Assembly: GCA_030427505.1 (NCBI GenBank)
Contig: JAUICH010000003.1
Location: forward strand, 62,001 to 126,000
Length of the DNA: 64,000 bases
Reading direction: 5' to 3'
Source of the DNA: Verrucomicrobiia bacterium
Lineage (GTDB): Bacteria; Verrucomicrobiota; Verrucomicrobiia; Verrucomicrobiales; DEV007
Part shown: positions 42,258 through 51,785 of the stretch, in pieces
How positions within the stretch are numbered: position 1 is the stretch's first letter
Layout: every line of letters starts with the position of its first letter
Notes under the pieces: generated by a model
Told to the model about the DNA's origin: nothing
The model's database searches: none
The model's input: only the letters and a program-made list of their open reading frames with translations
Made by a program: the position numbers and the translations under genes

Positions 42258-43049
42258 TCAAATGGAAGGGGTTCCAAACCTGAAGAAGCGTTGGTTCGAC
42301 GCCTCCAGCTTCACGGTCTTCTTCTCGGTCTGTTCGGGAGCGATTGCTGGTTGTTCTCCCTTTTTCTCAGCGGGCTTGTCGCTCGCCTTTGCGGTATGGA
42401 CGCTCCCGTCCACGATGGTCACCGGCGTTCCGACTTCGATCTTGGAGAAAAAGGTTGGCTGAATGACCTTTGGCACCCGGATGCAGCCGTGGCTGGCGGG
42501 ATAGTTCGGGACATAGCCGATGTGCATGCCGACGCCCGTAGGCGTGATCCGCATCCAATAGGGCATGGGCGTGCCGAGAAATTGCGGGTTGGGGTGATCA
42601 GGGATGTTCCGTGAGTCTCCGTCCGACTCAATGGTCTCGCCAGATTCCGCGTCCACCCATTTGCCGTAGAGATTCGACTTTTTGTCGATGGTTTTCTCAA
42701 GAATGCTGTACTGGCCGGGAGGCGTGTTGTGGCCCTGTTTGCCGGTGGAGATCTGCGTTTCGATAACGAGTTCGTTTTGGTCGTAGAGCCGGGCTCTTTG
42801 CTTTTTCAAATCGATCTCGATGCGCGCCGTATCCGGATTCATGGAGTTGAGAATCGCTTCATTTACATAAACGAAGTGAGTCTTGCTACGATTGGAAACG
42901 AGTTCGGTTGGAGGCGCCGGCTTAGGCTCGGGCCGGAGCAGTTCGAGCTCGCCATATTCATTGAAAGCGCATTGGCTCAAGACCAGAACCGACAGCAAAG
43001 CGGTGCCGAGTCTGAGACCATGACGGCAGGTCAGGGTGGAGACGGTCAT
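42258..43049 (-). CDS. L,D-transpeptidase (YkuD domain) lipoprotein
   Basis: A 263-residue YkuD-family protein that crosslinks peptidoglycan 3-3 bonds or attaches proteins to it. The N-terminus MTVSTLTCRHGLRLGTALLS is followed by a lipobox VLVLSQC, so it is probably a lipoprotein. The catalytic motif is MHIGYVPNYPASHGCIRVPK (H...SHGCIR with the nucleophile Cys). YGKWVDAESGE and PYWMRITPTGVG are part of the fold. The start at MTVSTLT is chosen because the upstream frame is not conserved. The C-terminal 50 residues are low complexity and lysine-rich. Confidence 0.9.
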   Translation of the reverse strand: MTVSTLTCRHGLRLGTALLSVLVLSQCAFNEYGELELLRPEPKPAPPTELVSNRSKTHFVYVNEAILNSMNPDTARIEIDLKKQRARLYDQNELVIETQISTGKQGHNTPPGQYSILEKTIDKKSNLYGKWVDAESGETIESDGDSRNIPDHPNPQFLGTPMPYWMRITPTGVGMHIGYVPNYPASHGCIRVPKVIQPTFFSKIEVGTPVTIVDGSVHTAKASDKPAEKKGEQPAIAPEQTEKKTVKLEASNQRFFRFGTPSI

Positions 43050-43210
43050 GTTCTCTGATTTAAGAAGGACGCGAAAGGTGGAGGCGCGGGAAAAGTTCCC
43101 GAAAGCAATCCGCCTCCGCAACAAAATTCGCTACGTCCGCTGGTCAAAAACGGGCGAAAAAATTTCTCCCCCTGGGCGCCGGGAGGAAGAGAATGGAATC
43201 GATCCGGAAA

Positions 43211-45187
43211 TCAGGGGTTTAGATCCCCAATTTCGCCGAAGTCCGGAGAGCCCGGGTCGCCATCCACTGAAGCGGACGTGTTGTCGCCATCAGGCAGGAT
43301 CTTGTTGGCGAGACGCTCGATCCCTTCTTTGGCGAAGGAGCTGTTGGGATAGATCTGGCGGCTCTTCAGGAACCACGCCAGCGAGGAACCGGCCTGATCC
43401 ATCTCCTCCAGATTCTCCGCCTTCTTCAGGGAGGCCACAAAGTCCGCGACCTCGGTCGTCAAATCCGAGCGCTTGGCGCCGAGAGGCGCGTCGTCCGGGA
43501 AGCGTTGAAACACTTTTTCGACCGTTTCCCAAGCGGCGTATTTGTTGCCTTCCTTGGCCAGGGCATTGGCGTTTTGAAGGGCCATCTCGATGATCTGGAT
43601 GTTTCCGATGATCTCCTGAAGCTGCTCCTGCCGTTCGGGATCGTCCACCGTGGCGGCGATGAAACGGGCTTGGTCATTGAAAATCTGGCGGTAACTCTGG
43701 GTGCTGATGAGGCGATCCATCTCGATGATGGCCTGGCTCTTCACGTCAGCATTGTCCGCCAATATGTTGAACTGTTCCTTCAGTTGCGGGTTGGTTGGCC
43801 AGATCTCCGTCGCGGCGGTGATGTTTTCCTCGTAAACCTCCATCTCGCCCTTCAAGGCCGCGTTCTTGGCGGTGCGGATGCGCATGTTGCTGGTCATCTT
43901 GGCCACTTCCACCGCCTGCATGGGCTTCGAGTGGTCGAAGTCGACCGCCTGGTCGCGCATCTTGTTGATCAGTTCTTCCGCCAGCAGGTAGTCCTTTACT
44001 TCCAGAGAGGAGATCAACTGGTTGGCCATCCGGGCGTAGTCGGAGACTTTTTGCTTTTTCTCCATGTCCAGCGTGCGGATGCGGGGCAGGTATTCGCCCA
44101 CGGCAAAGGCTTCGGAGAGGCGTTTCGTGGCGGAATCCAGTTTGTTCTGTTCGACCAGAAACTCGAAGGCTTGCACGCCTTCATCCACATCGCGAATCGC
44201 TTCGTTGGCCAGGGAGTCCAGCGTCGTGATGGTGGGATTGAAGCCAATGCTTTCGCCGAACATCTTTTCCACGTCCGAGCCGTCCTTGAATTCCAGCTCG
44301 CCGTTGCCGTCGGAAAACACGTCCGTGTAGAGCCGGGCCGCCATAATGACGTGCTCGAAGCGCCGCTGCATGAAGAACTGCACGATCAGGCCCTGAAACT
44401 CCAGCTTGGACTGGACCTCGGAAAGTTCCATTTTTGCGATGTTCTGGACCCGGCTGGCCTCCACTTCGGCGATGCGCTGGACAAAGCGCTGCACCTGGCC
44501 GGCGTTGGAGGTGTTCGTGGGATCTTTCTGCTTGGCGGCGTTTTCTTCCTGCCGGGATTCGCTGAGCTTGCGGCGTCCGTCGGACAGCCGGTTCGGATCG
44601 TTCCACTTCTCGAATTTCCAGTCCAACTGGCGGCGCTGCATGTCCAGTTCCACGTTCAGCCGTTGCAGGTCCGAAACATTCTTTTTGGCCAGGTAGGTGC
44701 GGTAAACGGCGTTGGCCAGGGATTCGCTGAGATAGGCGTCCTGCTCGAACTGTGAGGCATTCTGTAGCATCGCCACGGCCCGGGCCAGGCGCTTGAATTG
44801 AGGCTCCTGGTTGTGCGGGGACAGGGCATCCAGGATGTCCCGGATGACTTGGCGATAGGCTTTGTCCTCGTCCGTGTCGTAGACCGGGGAATTCAGATAC
44901 TTCTCAAACCGGGCGGCGAAGAGCCGGTTGTTGGTCACGTTCCAAGTGCGGCCGTCAAACATCAGCATCTCCGATCCGGGATCGAAGAACGGCATGTCAT
45001 TGCCGGTCACCTGATTGTTCCCGCTCTGGGGCGACTGGCGATTGACGATGGTGGTGCTGGAATTGTTGGATCCTCCCTGCGCGGGCGCGGGCTGGGGCTT
45101 CGGGTTGAACACCTGGGCCTGCACGGAAAGTCCCGGCGACAGAACACCGGCAAAGCCGATGGCAAGGATTCGAATCGCAGTCTTCAT
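43211..45187 (-). CDS. Large secreted helical-repeat protein, unknown
   Basis: A 658-residue protein with a signal peptide (IRILAIGFAGVLSPGLSVQAQ) and an extended helical body. It begins with a low-complexity linker (PKPQPAPAQGGSNNSSTT), then a region of predicted helices (LADIL-type repeats, RTYLAKKNVSDLQRLNVELDMQ) and ends in acidic/glycine-rich GDLNP. Recurring AMLQNASQFEQDAY, ALKGEMEVYEENITAATEI and TLDSLANEAIRDVDEG motifs suggest TPR- or HEAT-like repeats. I do not recognise the family; it may be lineage-specific. It is followed by a smaller gene on the same strand, likely in one operon in the order 45243-45671 then this one. Confidence 0.7.
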   Translation of the reverse strand: MKTAIRILAIGFAGVLSPGLSVQAQVFNPKPQPAPAQGGSNNSSTTIVNRQSPQSGNNQVTGNDMPFFDPGSEMLMFDGRTWNVTNNRLFAARFEKYLNSPVYDTDEDKAYRQVIRDILDALSPHNQEPQFKRLARAVAMLQNASQFEQDAYLSESLANAVYRTYLAKKNVSDLQRLNVELDMQRRQLDWKFEKWNDPNRLSDGRRKLSESRQEENAAKQKDPTNTSNAGQVQRFVQRIAEVEASRVQNIAKMELSEVQSKLEFQGLIVQFFMQRRFEHVIMAARLYTDVFSDGNGELEFKDGSDVEKMFGESIGFNPTITTLDSLANEAIRDVDEGVQAFEFLVEQNKLDSATKRLSEAFAVGEYLPRIRTLDMEKKQKVSDYARMANQLISSLEVKDYLLAEELINKMRDQAVDFDHSKPMQAVEVAKMTSNMRIRTAKNAALKGEMEVYEENITAATEIWPTNPQLKEQFNILADNADVKSQAIIEMDRLISTQSYRQIFNDQARFIAATVDDPERQEQLQEIIGNIQIIEMALQNANALAKEGNKYAAWETVEKVFQRFPDDAPLGAKRSDLTTEVADFVASLKKAENLEEMDQAGSSLAWFLKSRQIYPNSSFAKEGIERLANKILPDGDNTSASVDGDPGSPDFGEIGDLNP

Positions 45188-45242
45188 GAGCGGTGGCTGG
45201 GAGAGAGTGAAACGTGTCGTCGCTTCTTTTGTGGGGAAAATT

Positions 45243-45671
45243 CTAAATTTGGTCCAGCTTTTCGGCGATCAGCAGGCCGCCCTGGCCCACTTTGACTAAG
45301 AACGACATCTCCGCGCCGCGCTCGATGTTGGTCTGGCTGAATTCGTCCGGGACCAGGACGGGGACGGGGGACTTGGTGCTGCCCTGGGACACGTCCAAGC
45401 TGATCAGGCGGCCCTTATCCGGCGTCCACTTAATGCGCTCCTCCACCGTCCCGGCGACCCGGTAGACATTGCCTCGCAGGCTGTTCGCGTTCTCCAGGTA
45501 GTCGACCAGCTTTAGTTCCTCCGCCGAACCCACATTGGCGTGGCTGGAGCCCAGCATGCCGCCGCCGACAATTCGGTAGAGCAGAAACGCGGCAACCAGA
45601 AACCCCGCGATGGCGGCACTGATTCCGATGATTTGACCGATACTGATTCCTGAGCTGGCGCGCCGGGGCAT
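45243..45671 (-). CDS. Small membrane-anchored OB-like protein, unknown
   Basis: A 142-residue protein with one N-terminal membrane helix (IGQIIGISAAIAGFLVAAFLLYRIV) and a soluble domain with alternating strands: LKLVDYLENANSLRGNVYRVAGTV, EERIKWTPDKGRLISLDVSQ, MSFLVKVGQGGLLIAEKL, resembling an OB-fold (inference). It lies 55 bases upstream of the large helical-repeat gene on the same strand, so they may form a pair involved in the envelope. No family recognised. Confidence 0.6.
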   Translation of the reverse strand: MPRRASSGISIGQIIGISAAIAGFLVAAFLLYRIVGGGMLGSSHANVGSAEELKLVDYLENANSLRGNVYRVAGTVEERIKWTPDKGRLISLDVSQGSTKSPVPVLVPDEFSQTNIERGAEMSFLVKVGQGGLLIAEKLDQI

Positions 45672-45835
45672 GAAACGTGGGGGTAAACAGAAGTTGAGAA
45701 GCTAAGACGCAAAATACGGCGCTTCGGAACGACACTCAATCTAAAACCCTTATTCCTTCCAGGTTTCGGAAAAAATGAAAAACAGGAAATTTTAGGGCTG
45801 AAATCGCCTTTATTGGCCGCTTTTTACGCCATTAC

Positions 45836-47248
45836 TTACTCATCTGGCCGCTGCCAGGGAACCTTGCCGGCGTGGTTGATGTGGGTAGTTAGGAGGTTAA
45901 AAAGTTCGTTGTACACTCTGGGCGCCTTGTTTTCGGGGATGGGATTTTCCTCGCCCGGGTCGCGGGCCACGTTGAAGAGCTGGTAGCTTTCGTAGCCGGT
46001 GTTGCGGAGCAGTTTGAAGTCGCCCTTGCGGATGGCGTGGTAGTGCAGGCCACCGTATTTCTTCCCGCCTTCCAGCCGGACCCAGACCATGGGGCGCTCC
46101 AGATCGTCTTCGGTTTCTTCCCCCAGCAGAATGGGCAGGAGGCTGCGCCCATCTATTTCGTGCTCGATCTTAGCCCCGGCTATCTCGGCGAAGGTCGGGT
46201 AGAAATCCATGGTCATGGCCCGTTGCTGAGTGCGCTGGCCGGGTTCGATCTTTCCGGGCCAGACGACGCCCGTGCAGACCCGGATGCCGCCTTCCCACAT
46301 CTCCTGCTTGCCGCCATGGAGGGGATCGTTCCGGGCGCCCACTTCCTTTTGCCCGCCGTTGTCGGAAGAGAAGACGATCACCGTGTTCTCCGCCAGGCCC
46401 AAGTCCTGAAGCGACCGCCAGACCTGACCCACGCCGTCGTCCAGGTGCTCGATCAGCGCGACCAGTTTTGCCCGCTGTTCGGAAATGCCGGGTTCGCGAG
46501 CCTGCACCTTTTCCAGCCAGTCCTGGGGCGGCTGAATAGGCGTGTGCGGGGCATTGTAGGCCAGGTAGAGGAAGAAGGGCGTCTCCGGCGCGGCGGCGCG
46601 TTCGTTCAAGTAGTCGATGGCCCAGCCGGTGAAGATGTCCGTGGCGTGTCCTTCGGGTTCCACCGGCTCCGTGTTTCGCCGCATGTAGTGCTGACCGTGG
46701 CGCAGGTGGGTGTAGTAGTCGTCCATCATGTCGCCCAGGAAACCGTGGAAGAAGTCAAAGCCCCGGTCCGTGGGCCGGTCAGGGGCGTCCAGGCCCAGGT
46801 GCCATTTGCCCACGATGGCGCTGTGGTAGCCGGACGGTTTCAGCACTTGGGGCAGCAGGACGACGTCTTCGCTCAGTTTTCCCCAACTCGTCACCCGGTC
46901 CGGCAGCCGGGTGCGGATGACGCCCGGCACGCCCGCCATGTCCGGGTAGCGTCCGCTGAGCAGGGCCGCGCGGGTGGGAGAACAGACCGGGCAGTTGGCG
47001 TAGAATTGATCGAACCGCATTCCCGCCGCCATCAGACGGTCGATGTTCGGCGTTTTCAGGTCCGGCGCGCCGAAGGAGGAGAGATCGCCATAACCCAGGT
47101 CGTCCACCAGGATGAAGACGAAGTTCGGTGGCTGGTCTTCCGCCGCTCGGGCGCCGGTCACAAATGACGGCAACGCCAGGGCAATCACAAGAAAACCAAG
47201 AAACGAAACAGACCGGCAAATCTGGGGGAGGGGATTACGAAGATGCAT
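45836..47248 (-). CDS. Secreted arylsulfatase-type sulfatase (family S1)
   Basis: A 470-residue secreted sulfatase. A signal peptide (about residues 14-36, ALALPSFVTGARAA) precedes NFVFILVDDLGYGDLSSFGA, the formylglycine site CPVCSPTRAALLSGRYP (C-S-P-T-R, near residue 89), VGKWHLGLDAPD and SSDNGGQKEVGARND. The Asp-Asp-Asn calcium ligands and His-Lys catalytic residues are in place. It diverges from the SGNH hydrolase gene with 53 bases between starts, suggesting shared regulation of polysaccharide use. Confidence 0.92.
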   Translation of the reverse strand: MHLRNPLPQICRSVSFLGFLVIALALPSFVTGARAAEDQPPNFVFILVDDLGYGDLSSFGAPDLKTPNIDRLMAAGMRFDQFYANCPVCSPTRAALLSGRYPDMAGVPGVIRTRLPDRVTSWGKLSEDVVLLPQVLKPSGYHSAIVGKWHLGLDAPDRPTDRGFDFFHGFLGDMMDDYYTHLRHGQHYMRRNTEPVEPEGHATDIFTGWAIDYLNERAAAPETPFFLYLAYNAPHTPIQPPQDWLEKVQAREPGISEQRAKLVALIEHLDDGVGQVWRSLQDLGLAENTVIVFSSDNGGQKEVGARNDPLHGGKQEMWEGGIRVCTGVVWPGKIEPGQRTQQRAMTMDFYPTFAEIAGAKIEHEIDGRSLLPILLGEETEDDLERPMVWVRLEGGKKYGGLHYHAIRKGDFKLLRNTGYESYQLFNVARDPGEENPIPENKAPRVYNELFNLLTTHINHAGKVPWQRPDE

Positions 47249-47301
47249 GGATGGGAAAAAGGCTTTATGAAACCTTTGGGTTCATGTGAAGTGCTTTGCC
47301 A

Positions 47302-48504
47302 ATGAAAAAGGTCCCCCTCGCCTTCGTCGCTCTCTTTAGTCTGTTCTTTGCCAGGTATCCGGCGGCCGCGCCGGGCGCGGAACTTCCGGACTCCATACAC
47401 CCGCGTTCCGGTTTCTCCGGCTTTCGCGAGAAGTGCCAGCAAGCCGCTGGTCCGGTGCGAGTGGCATTCCTCGGTGGCTCCATCACGCAGAATGCTCACG
47501 GCCACAGCGCCATGGTGCCGGAATGGCTGGAGGAACAGTTTCCGGATACCGAATTTGTTTTCACCAATGTGGGGCTTTCCTCCACCTGCTCGGTCAGCGG
47601 CGCTTTCCGGCTGGAGGACCACCTATTGAGCCAGGGCCCGATGGATCTCCTCATTGTGGAGTTCGCGGTGAATGACGATCAAGACGCCGGTCATCCGCGG
47701 GAGGTAGCCATCCGCGGCATGGAGGGCGTCGTCCGTCATGTGCGGCGGGAGCAGCCGGGCTGCGCGATCCTCATGGTGCACTACGTGAACGAAGCTCTCC
47801 TGGAACTGGCACTGAAAGGAGAGGACTCCATCTCCATCGCCGCGCACGAAGCCGTGGCCGAGCACTATGGGATTACCACCGTGAACGTGGCGGACGCCCT
47901 TGCGGCGGCGGTGAAGAGTGGCGACATGACTTGGGAAACCTATGGCGGCACGCATCCCAAGCCAGAGGGCTACCGCTTTGCCTCGGGCCTCATCACCACC
48001 GCGCTGGAAGCCGGCTGGAGTGGGGAGGGGAACCCCGCGCTGCCGCCGCTCCCGGAAAAAGCGCTGGACCCCTACTGCTACAGCCAGGGCCGTCTGGTGG
48101 ACCCACAGGAAGCGGATTGGCTGGGCGGCTGGAAGTTCGGGCCCGTCAGCAAAGACCTGCTGCCCCTGGGAGCGATCCGGAAAGACTACGAGAAGTACGA
48201 TGTCCTCCGCGCGGACCGCCCCGGCACCATGCTCTACTACTCCTTTAGCGGCCGGACCATCGGGGCCTTCATCCTCGCGGGACCGGATGCCGGGATCGTG
48301 GAGATCAGCATCGATGGCGGGCCATGGGTCCGGCAGGATCTGTATCACCACTACAGTGAGAAATTGAACTATCCGCGCAGCGTCATTTTGGCCGACGGCC
48401 TCAGCCCCAGCTACCATCAGATGGCCTTGCGGGTCGCTGAGGAAAAGAATCCGGAAAGCCAGGGGCACGCGGCGTCGATTCTGTTTCTGGAAGTCAACGA
48501 ATAA
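47302..48504 (+). CDS. Secreted SGNH/GDSL esterase
   Basis: A 400-residue secreted esterase. Signal peptide MKKVPLAFVALFSLFFA, then block I VAFLGGSITQNAHGH with the nucleophile Ser, an Asn block in EFAVNDDQD, and the Asp-x-x-His-like block GTHPKPEGYRF with the catalytic His. A C-terminal beta-rich domain (KFGPVSKDLL, YYSFSGRTIGAFILAGPDAG, VEISIDGGPWV) is probably accessory. Carbohydrate-deacetylase activity is likely, with the divergent sulfatase as partner. The ATG at 47302 is favoured over a TTG two codons upstream. Confidence 0.85.
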   Translation: MKKVPLAFVALFSLFFARYPAAAPGAELPDSIHPRSGFSGFREKCQQAAGPVRVAFLGGSITQNAHGHSAMVPEWLEEQFPDTEFVFTNVGLSSTCSVSGAFRLEDHLLSQGPMDLLIVEFAVNDDQDAGHPREVAIRGMEGVVRHVRREQPGCAILMVHYVNEALLELALKGEDSISIAAHEAVAEHYGITTVNVADALAAAVKSGDMTWETYGGTHPKPEGYRFASGLITTALEAGWSGEGNPALPPLPEKALDPYCYSQGRLVDPQEADWLGGWKFGPVSKDLLPLGAIRKDYEKYDVLRADRPGTMLYYSFSGRTIGAFILAGPDAGIVEISIDGGPWVRQDLYHHYSEKLNYPRSVILADGLSPSYHQMALRVAEEKNPESQGHAASILFLEVNE

Positions 48505-48567
48505 GGGCGCATGGTGCAGGGGTAGGGCGGTGGGCGCTGTCCTCGCATACGCCCCAGGAGTCGCGCC

Positions 48568-49515
48568 ATGGAAACCATCACCTCACGCAGCCAGAAAGAT
48601 CATGACGCCATGATCTTCGCCATGCGGCTGTCCCTCGTGGCCGGGGCGGTCCTGCTGGTGGTGAAGATGGCCGCCGCGTGGTGGAGCCAGTCCGTCGCCA
48701 TCCTGAGCGACGCCGCCGAGTCCGTGGCTCACCTCCTGGCGGTAGGTTTCTCCTACTTCAGCCTGCGGCTGTCCCTGAAGCCCGCCGACGCGAACCATCC
48801 CTACGGCCATGCCAAGATCGCCTTCTTTTCCTCCGGCTTTGAAGGCGCCATGATCCTGGCCGCCGCCGTCCTGGTGGCCTATCAGTCGGTGCAGGACCTA
48901 GTGACGCACCCCGGTCTGGAGCACGCCGTCGTCGGCATCTGGTTCACCATTGGGGTGGTCATTGTGAATGGCTCTCTCGGCTGGTACTTACTGCGGGAGG
49001 GCCGGAAGCGGAACTCCATTGTCCTGGAGGCCAATGGTCAGCATGTCCTGACCGACTGCTACACCAGCTTGGGCGTCATTGCTGGGCTTGTTCTCGCCTA
49101 CGCCACTGGCTGGAAGCAGTGGGACCCCATCTGCGCTCTGGTCGTCTCCACGAACATGGCTTGGACCGCCATCCGCCTGATGCGCCGCTCTTTCCACGGC
49201 CTCATGGACCAGGCGGACCCCCAGTTCACCGAACACCTGGAGGCCATCCTTACCGCCGAAACCAAACGGCGCGGCCTCACCTACCACGCCCTCCGCCACC
49301 GCAACCTGGGAGACTCTATCTGGGTAGACGTCCACCTCGTTTTCCCTCCCGGCGCCCTCCTCCGTCCCTCCCACGAAAGCGCCACCGAAATCGAAAAAGC
49401 CGTCAACGACGCCTTCGGCCCCGCCGTTTACGTCACCACCCACTTGGAGTCAGCGGAGGATCATGACCGGATCCATCCAATGAGGGAAAGGGAAGAGGAT
49501 AGTTCTGGGGAGTAG
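48568..49515 (+). CDS. Cation diffusion facilitator (CDF) family transporter
   Basis: A 315-residue CDF metal efflux transporter. Membrane helices cluster in the first 200 residues with the metal-site LSDAAESVAHLLAVG (D...E...H in helix 2), HPYGHAKIAFFSSGFEG and TDCYTSLGV, followed by a C-terminal cytoplasmic domain of roughly 95 residues. The usual site A is H-D-H-D; the Asp in LSDAAES and the later Asp in DCYTS are consistent with zinc or similar. A good AGGAG ribosome binding site precedes the ATG. Confidence 0.9.
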   Translation: METITSRSQKDHDAMIFAMRLSLVAGAVLLVVKMAAAWWSQSVAILSDAAESVAHLLAVGFSYFSLRLSLKPADANHPYGHAKIAFFSSGFEGAMILAAAVLVAYQSVQDLVTHPGLEHAVVGIWFTIGVVIVNGSLGWYLLREGRKRNSIVLEANGQHVLTDCYTSLGVIAGLVLAYATGWKQWDPICALVVSTNMAWTAIRLMRRSFHGLMDQADPQFTEHLEAILTAETKRRGLTYHALRHRNLGDSIWVDVHLVFPPGALLRPSHESATEIEKAVNDAFGPAVYVTTHLESAEDHDRIHPMREREEDSSGE

Positions 49516-49917
49516 GGTCTTACGGAATCTCCCACCCCTTGAATTTTTGACCGTTGGATCACTAAAAGCTGGCGATTCTTCCCATTCATGTTAAGTTTGA
49601 GGTGTTTAGGCCCGCGCGCTGTCGTCGCTTGGCTTGAACAAAACTCCCATCAGATCTGAGGAATGAGCAGTCATGCGTCACGGGCGAAGGCTCACGGGCA
49701 CGCCTGGGTAACCTGGATGTTTGGACTCAAAAAATGTGTGGGTAACTGGGCGCCGCGCTGGCGTTCCTTTTACCGGCGGTGACTCGTAACACATTCCGAT
49801 AGGGTTTGGCGGGACCTCGAGATTCCGGATGCGCCCATTGGTAAGTTAAGAACGCTGAATTAGTTCTTCCAATCGGCGGCCGGATTTGATCTAGTCTACA
49901 AAATTCGAAAAGCAGGT
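49516..49917. other. Gene-free intergenic region, 402 bases
   Basis: I see no supportable gene, tRNA or clear terminator; one stretch near 49780-49860 is AT-richer and probably carries the promoter for the vWA gene pair. The region separates the CDF gene from a different operon. Confidence 0.5.
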
Positions 49918-51747
49918 ATGAGCGACTTTGAAACCCTCGTAAGTCGTCTGGAGGAAAGCCCCGAAGATTGGGACACCAGGCTGGATATTGTACACGCCTA
50001 TGCGCACGCCGGGATGATGGATGAAGCCCATCAGGTCCTTGCGTCCGCCCCGGAGCACGCGGAACCGAACGCGGCCCAAGTGCATCGGATCGAGTCGCTG
50101 ACCGGCGAGCCCTGGCATCAGAACGGCCACGTTCAGGTGGCCCACGCGGTTCAGGTATACGAAGACAGCGAAGAGGAAGCCGTGGAGGCGCATCCCGTCG
50201 CCGTGGCGGAGGAGGAAGATCCTGCCCCGGTTTCGCCGGCGGAAGGAGAGGAACCCGTCGTGCCGATCGGGCATGCGGTGAAGCTGCGCCCTCCGGGCGC
50301 TGGAGAGGCCGATGAAGATGCCGTGGTTCCCCTGACGTCATCCGTGGCCATCCAGGCGGATGGCACGGAAGGAGAAGAACTGACTGCCGCCGGAGTAACG
50401 GCCCCGGACGCGGCCTATGGGCAGGAGGAAGAGGAAGCAGATGAAGGATTGACCGTGTGGCAGTGGTGGCGGCCGAAAGATCGCCAGAACAGCGCCGCGC
50501 AGAAAGTCTCCGCGCTCACTTTGGCCCTGATCGCGCACATCGGGCTGGGTGCGCTTCTGACCGTCTTCATCATTTCCGTTCCCCGGAAGGAGCCTCCGCA
50601 GATCGTGGCCAGCGTGCAGCCGCTGTCTCAGGAGAACATTCTGGAAGAGCAACAGGTCCAGAAAGTAATGAAGACCACGCCGTCCAGCGCGGCGGCGCAG
50701 CCGACCTTTGCCATTGCGTCCCAAGCGGCTTCCAACATTACGGTGCCGGAGTTTGACAAGACGGAAGTGCTGGACGTCACCACGGGGGTCACTGGCCTGA
50801 GCGTGGGTTCTGGGCTCAGTTTCGGCGCGGAAGGCGCGCTTTCTGAAGTGAACTTCTTCGGCATCAAGTCCGCGGGCGAGCGCATTGCTTTCATCATCGA
50901 CGCGGAAAAATACATGCTGGAGGACAAGAAAGGCGGCATTCCGGCCTACACCAAGGTAAAGGACGAGATTGGCCAAATGCTGGCCGGCCTGAACCGGGGC
51001 ACGGCATTCAATATTCTGATGTATGAGGACAAGCGGGTATCCACCTTCCGGGACGAACTGGTCGCCGCCACGCCATCGAATGTCCGCCTGGCCATTGACT
51101 GGATGAGCCCCATTAACACGGTCTATGAGAACCTGGGTATCGGCAAGGACGGTTACAATTCCTGGGCCGTGAAGTCCCAGGCGGAGCCCATCCAGTTCAA
51201 AGATCTCTCCGGCTATTCAAAGGCTATCCAAGCAGCGTTCGAGATGGATGTGAACGCTGTCTTCGTTATTTGCAGCGGCTGGCGAAACTACAGCAAATCT
51301 TACTCGAAAGAGGAACGCGAAAAGTTCGAGAAGAAAACAGAAAGGGAGTGGGGCCCGAAAGAACAGGAAGCCTGGAATAAGGCCACCGCCAAGGCCAAAG
51401 ACTGGCTTAAGAAAGAGAACCAGAAGCGGAAGGAAAAAGGCATTCCGCCAAAGGTGGTCGCCAGCATGGGCGGCATCATCCGGCAACTTACCCCTGGCGT
51501 AAAGAGCAAGCCAAACCTGCCCAACTACGGCCCCGATCATGTGGAAGACTACACGCGGAACCTGGTGACCCTGCTCTATCGCCAGCAGAACAAGCCTCGC
51601 CCGGAACTGCACATCGTGCTTTTCCTCGGGGAAGACGAGAATGATGTGAGGTACGAAGATCACTTTCAAAACCTGGCGCGCCGAAACAGTGGCCGGTTTA
51701 AGGTGTTACAAGGGATGGCCGCCTTGCAAAACGTGACGGAAAGATGA
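49918..51747 (+). CDS. vWA-like membrane protein, degenerate copy
   Basis: A 609-residue protein. Layout: a short helical N-terminal region (SDFETLVSRLEESPEDWDTRLDI) of tetratricopeptide-like character, an acidic/proline-rich spacer (about 80-175), one membrane segment (about 196-217, ALTLALIAHIGLGALLTVFII), a periplasmic linker, and a vWA-like domain from about 310. The domain starts FIIDAEKYML in place of the metal-ion-dependent adhesion site D-x-S-x-S, so that site has been lost. It is the first of a tandem paralog pair; the following gene retains the site. The protein may be structural rather than ligand-binding. Confidence 0.75.
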   Translation: MSDFETLVSRLEESPEDWDTRLDIVHAYAHAGMMDEAHQVLASAPEHAEPNAAQVHRIESLTGEPWHQNGHVQVAHAVQVYEDSEEEAVEAHPVAVAEEEDPAPVSPAEGEEPVVPIGHAVKLRPPGAGEADEDAVVPLTSSVAIQADGTEGEELTAAGVTAPDAAYGQEEEEADEGLTVWQWWRPKDRQNSAAQKVSALTLALIAHIGLGALLTVFIISVPRKEPPQIVASVQPLSQENILEEQQVQKVMKTTPSSAAAQPTFAIASQAASNITVPEFDKTEVLDVTTGVTGLSVGSGLSFGAEGALSEVNFFGIKSAGERIAFIIDAEKYMLEDKKGGIPAYTKVKDEIGQMLAGLNRGTAFNILMYEDKRVSTFRDELVAATPSNVRLAIDWMSPINTVYENLGIGKDGYNSWAVKSQAEPIQFKDLSGYSKAIQAAFEMDVNAVFVICSGWRNYSKSYSKEEREKFEKKTEREWGPKEQEAWNKATAKAKDWLKKENQKRKEKGIPPKVVASMGGIIRQLTPGVKSKPNLPNYGPDHVEDYTRNLVTLLYRQQNKPRPELHIVLFLGEDENDVRYEDHFQNLARRNSGRFKVLQGMAALQNVTER

Positions 51748-51785
51748 ACGTTTCTGGCGGCAATCTTGACTAAATTGGGGCCGCC

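Noticed and set aside
43505-44755. Long plus-strand frame opposite the large helical-repeat gene
   Set aside because: It mirrors the minus-strand gene, which has a signal peptide and consistent codon pattern; the plus frame has none.
46037-47167. Long plus-strand frame opposite the sulfatase
   Set aside because: The minus-strand frame carries the complete sulfatase motifs; the plus frame is a shadow.
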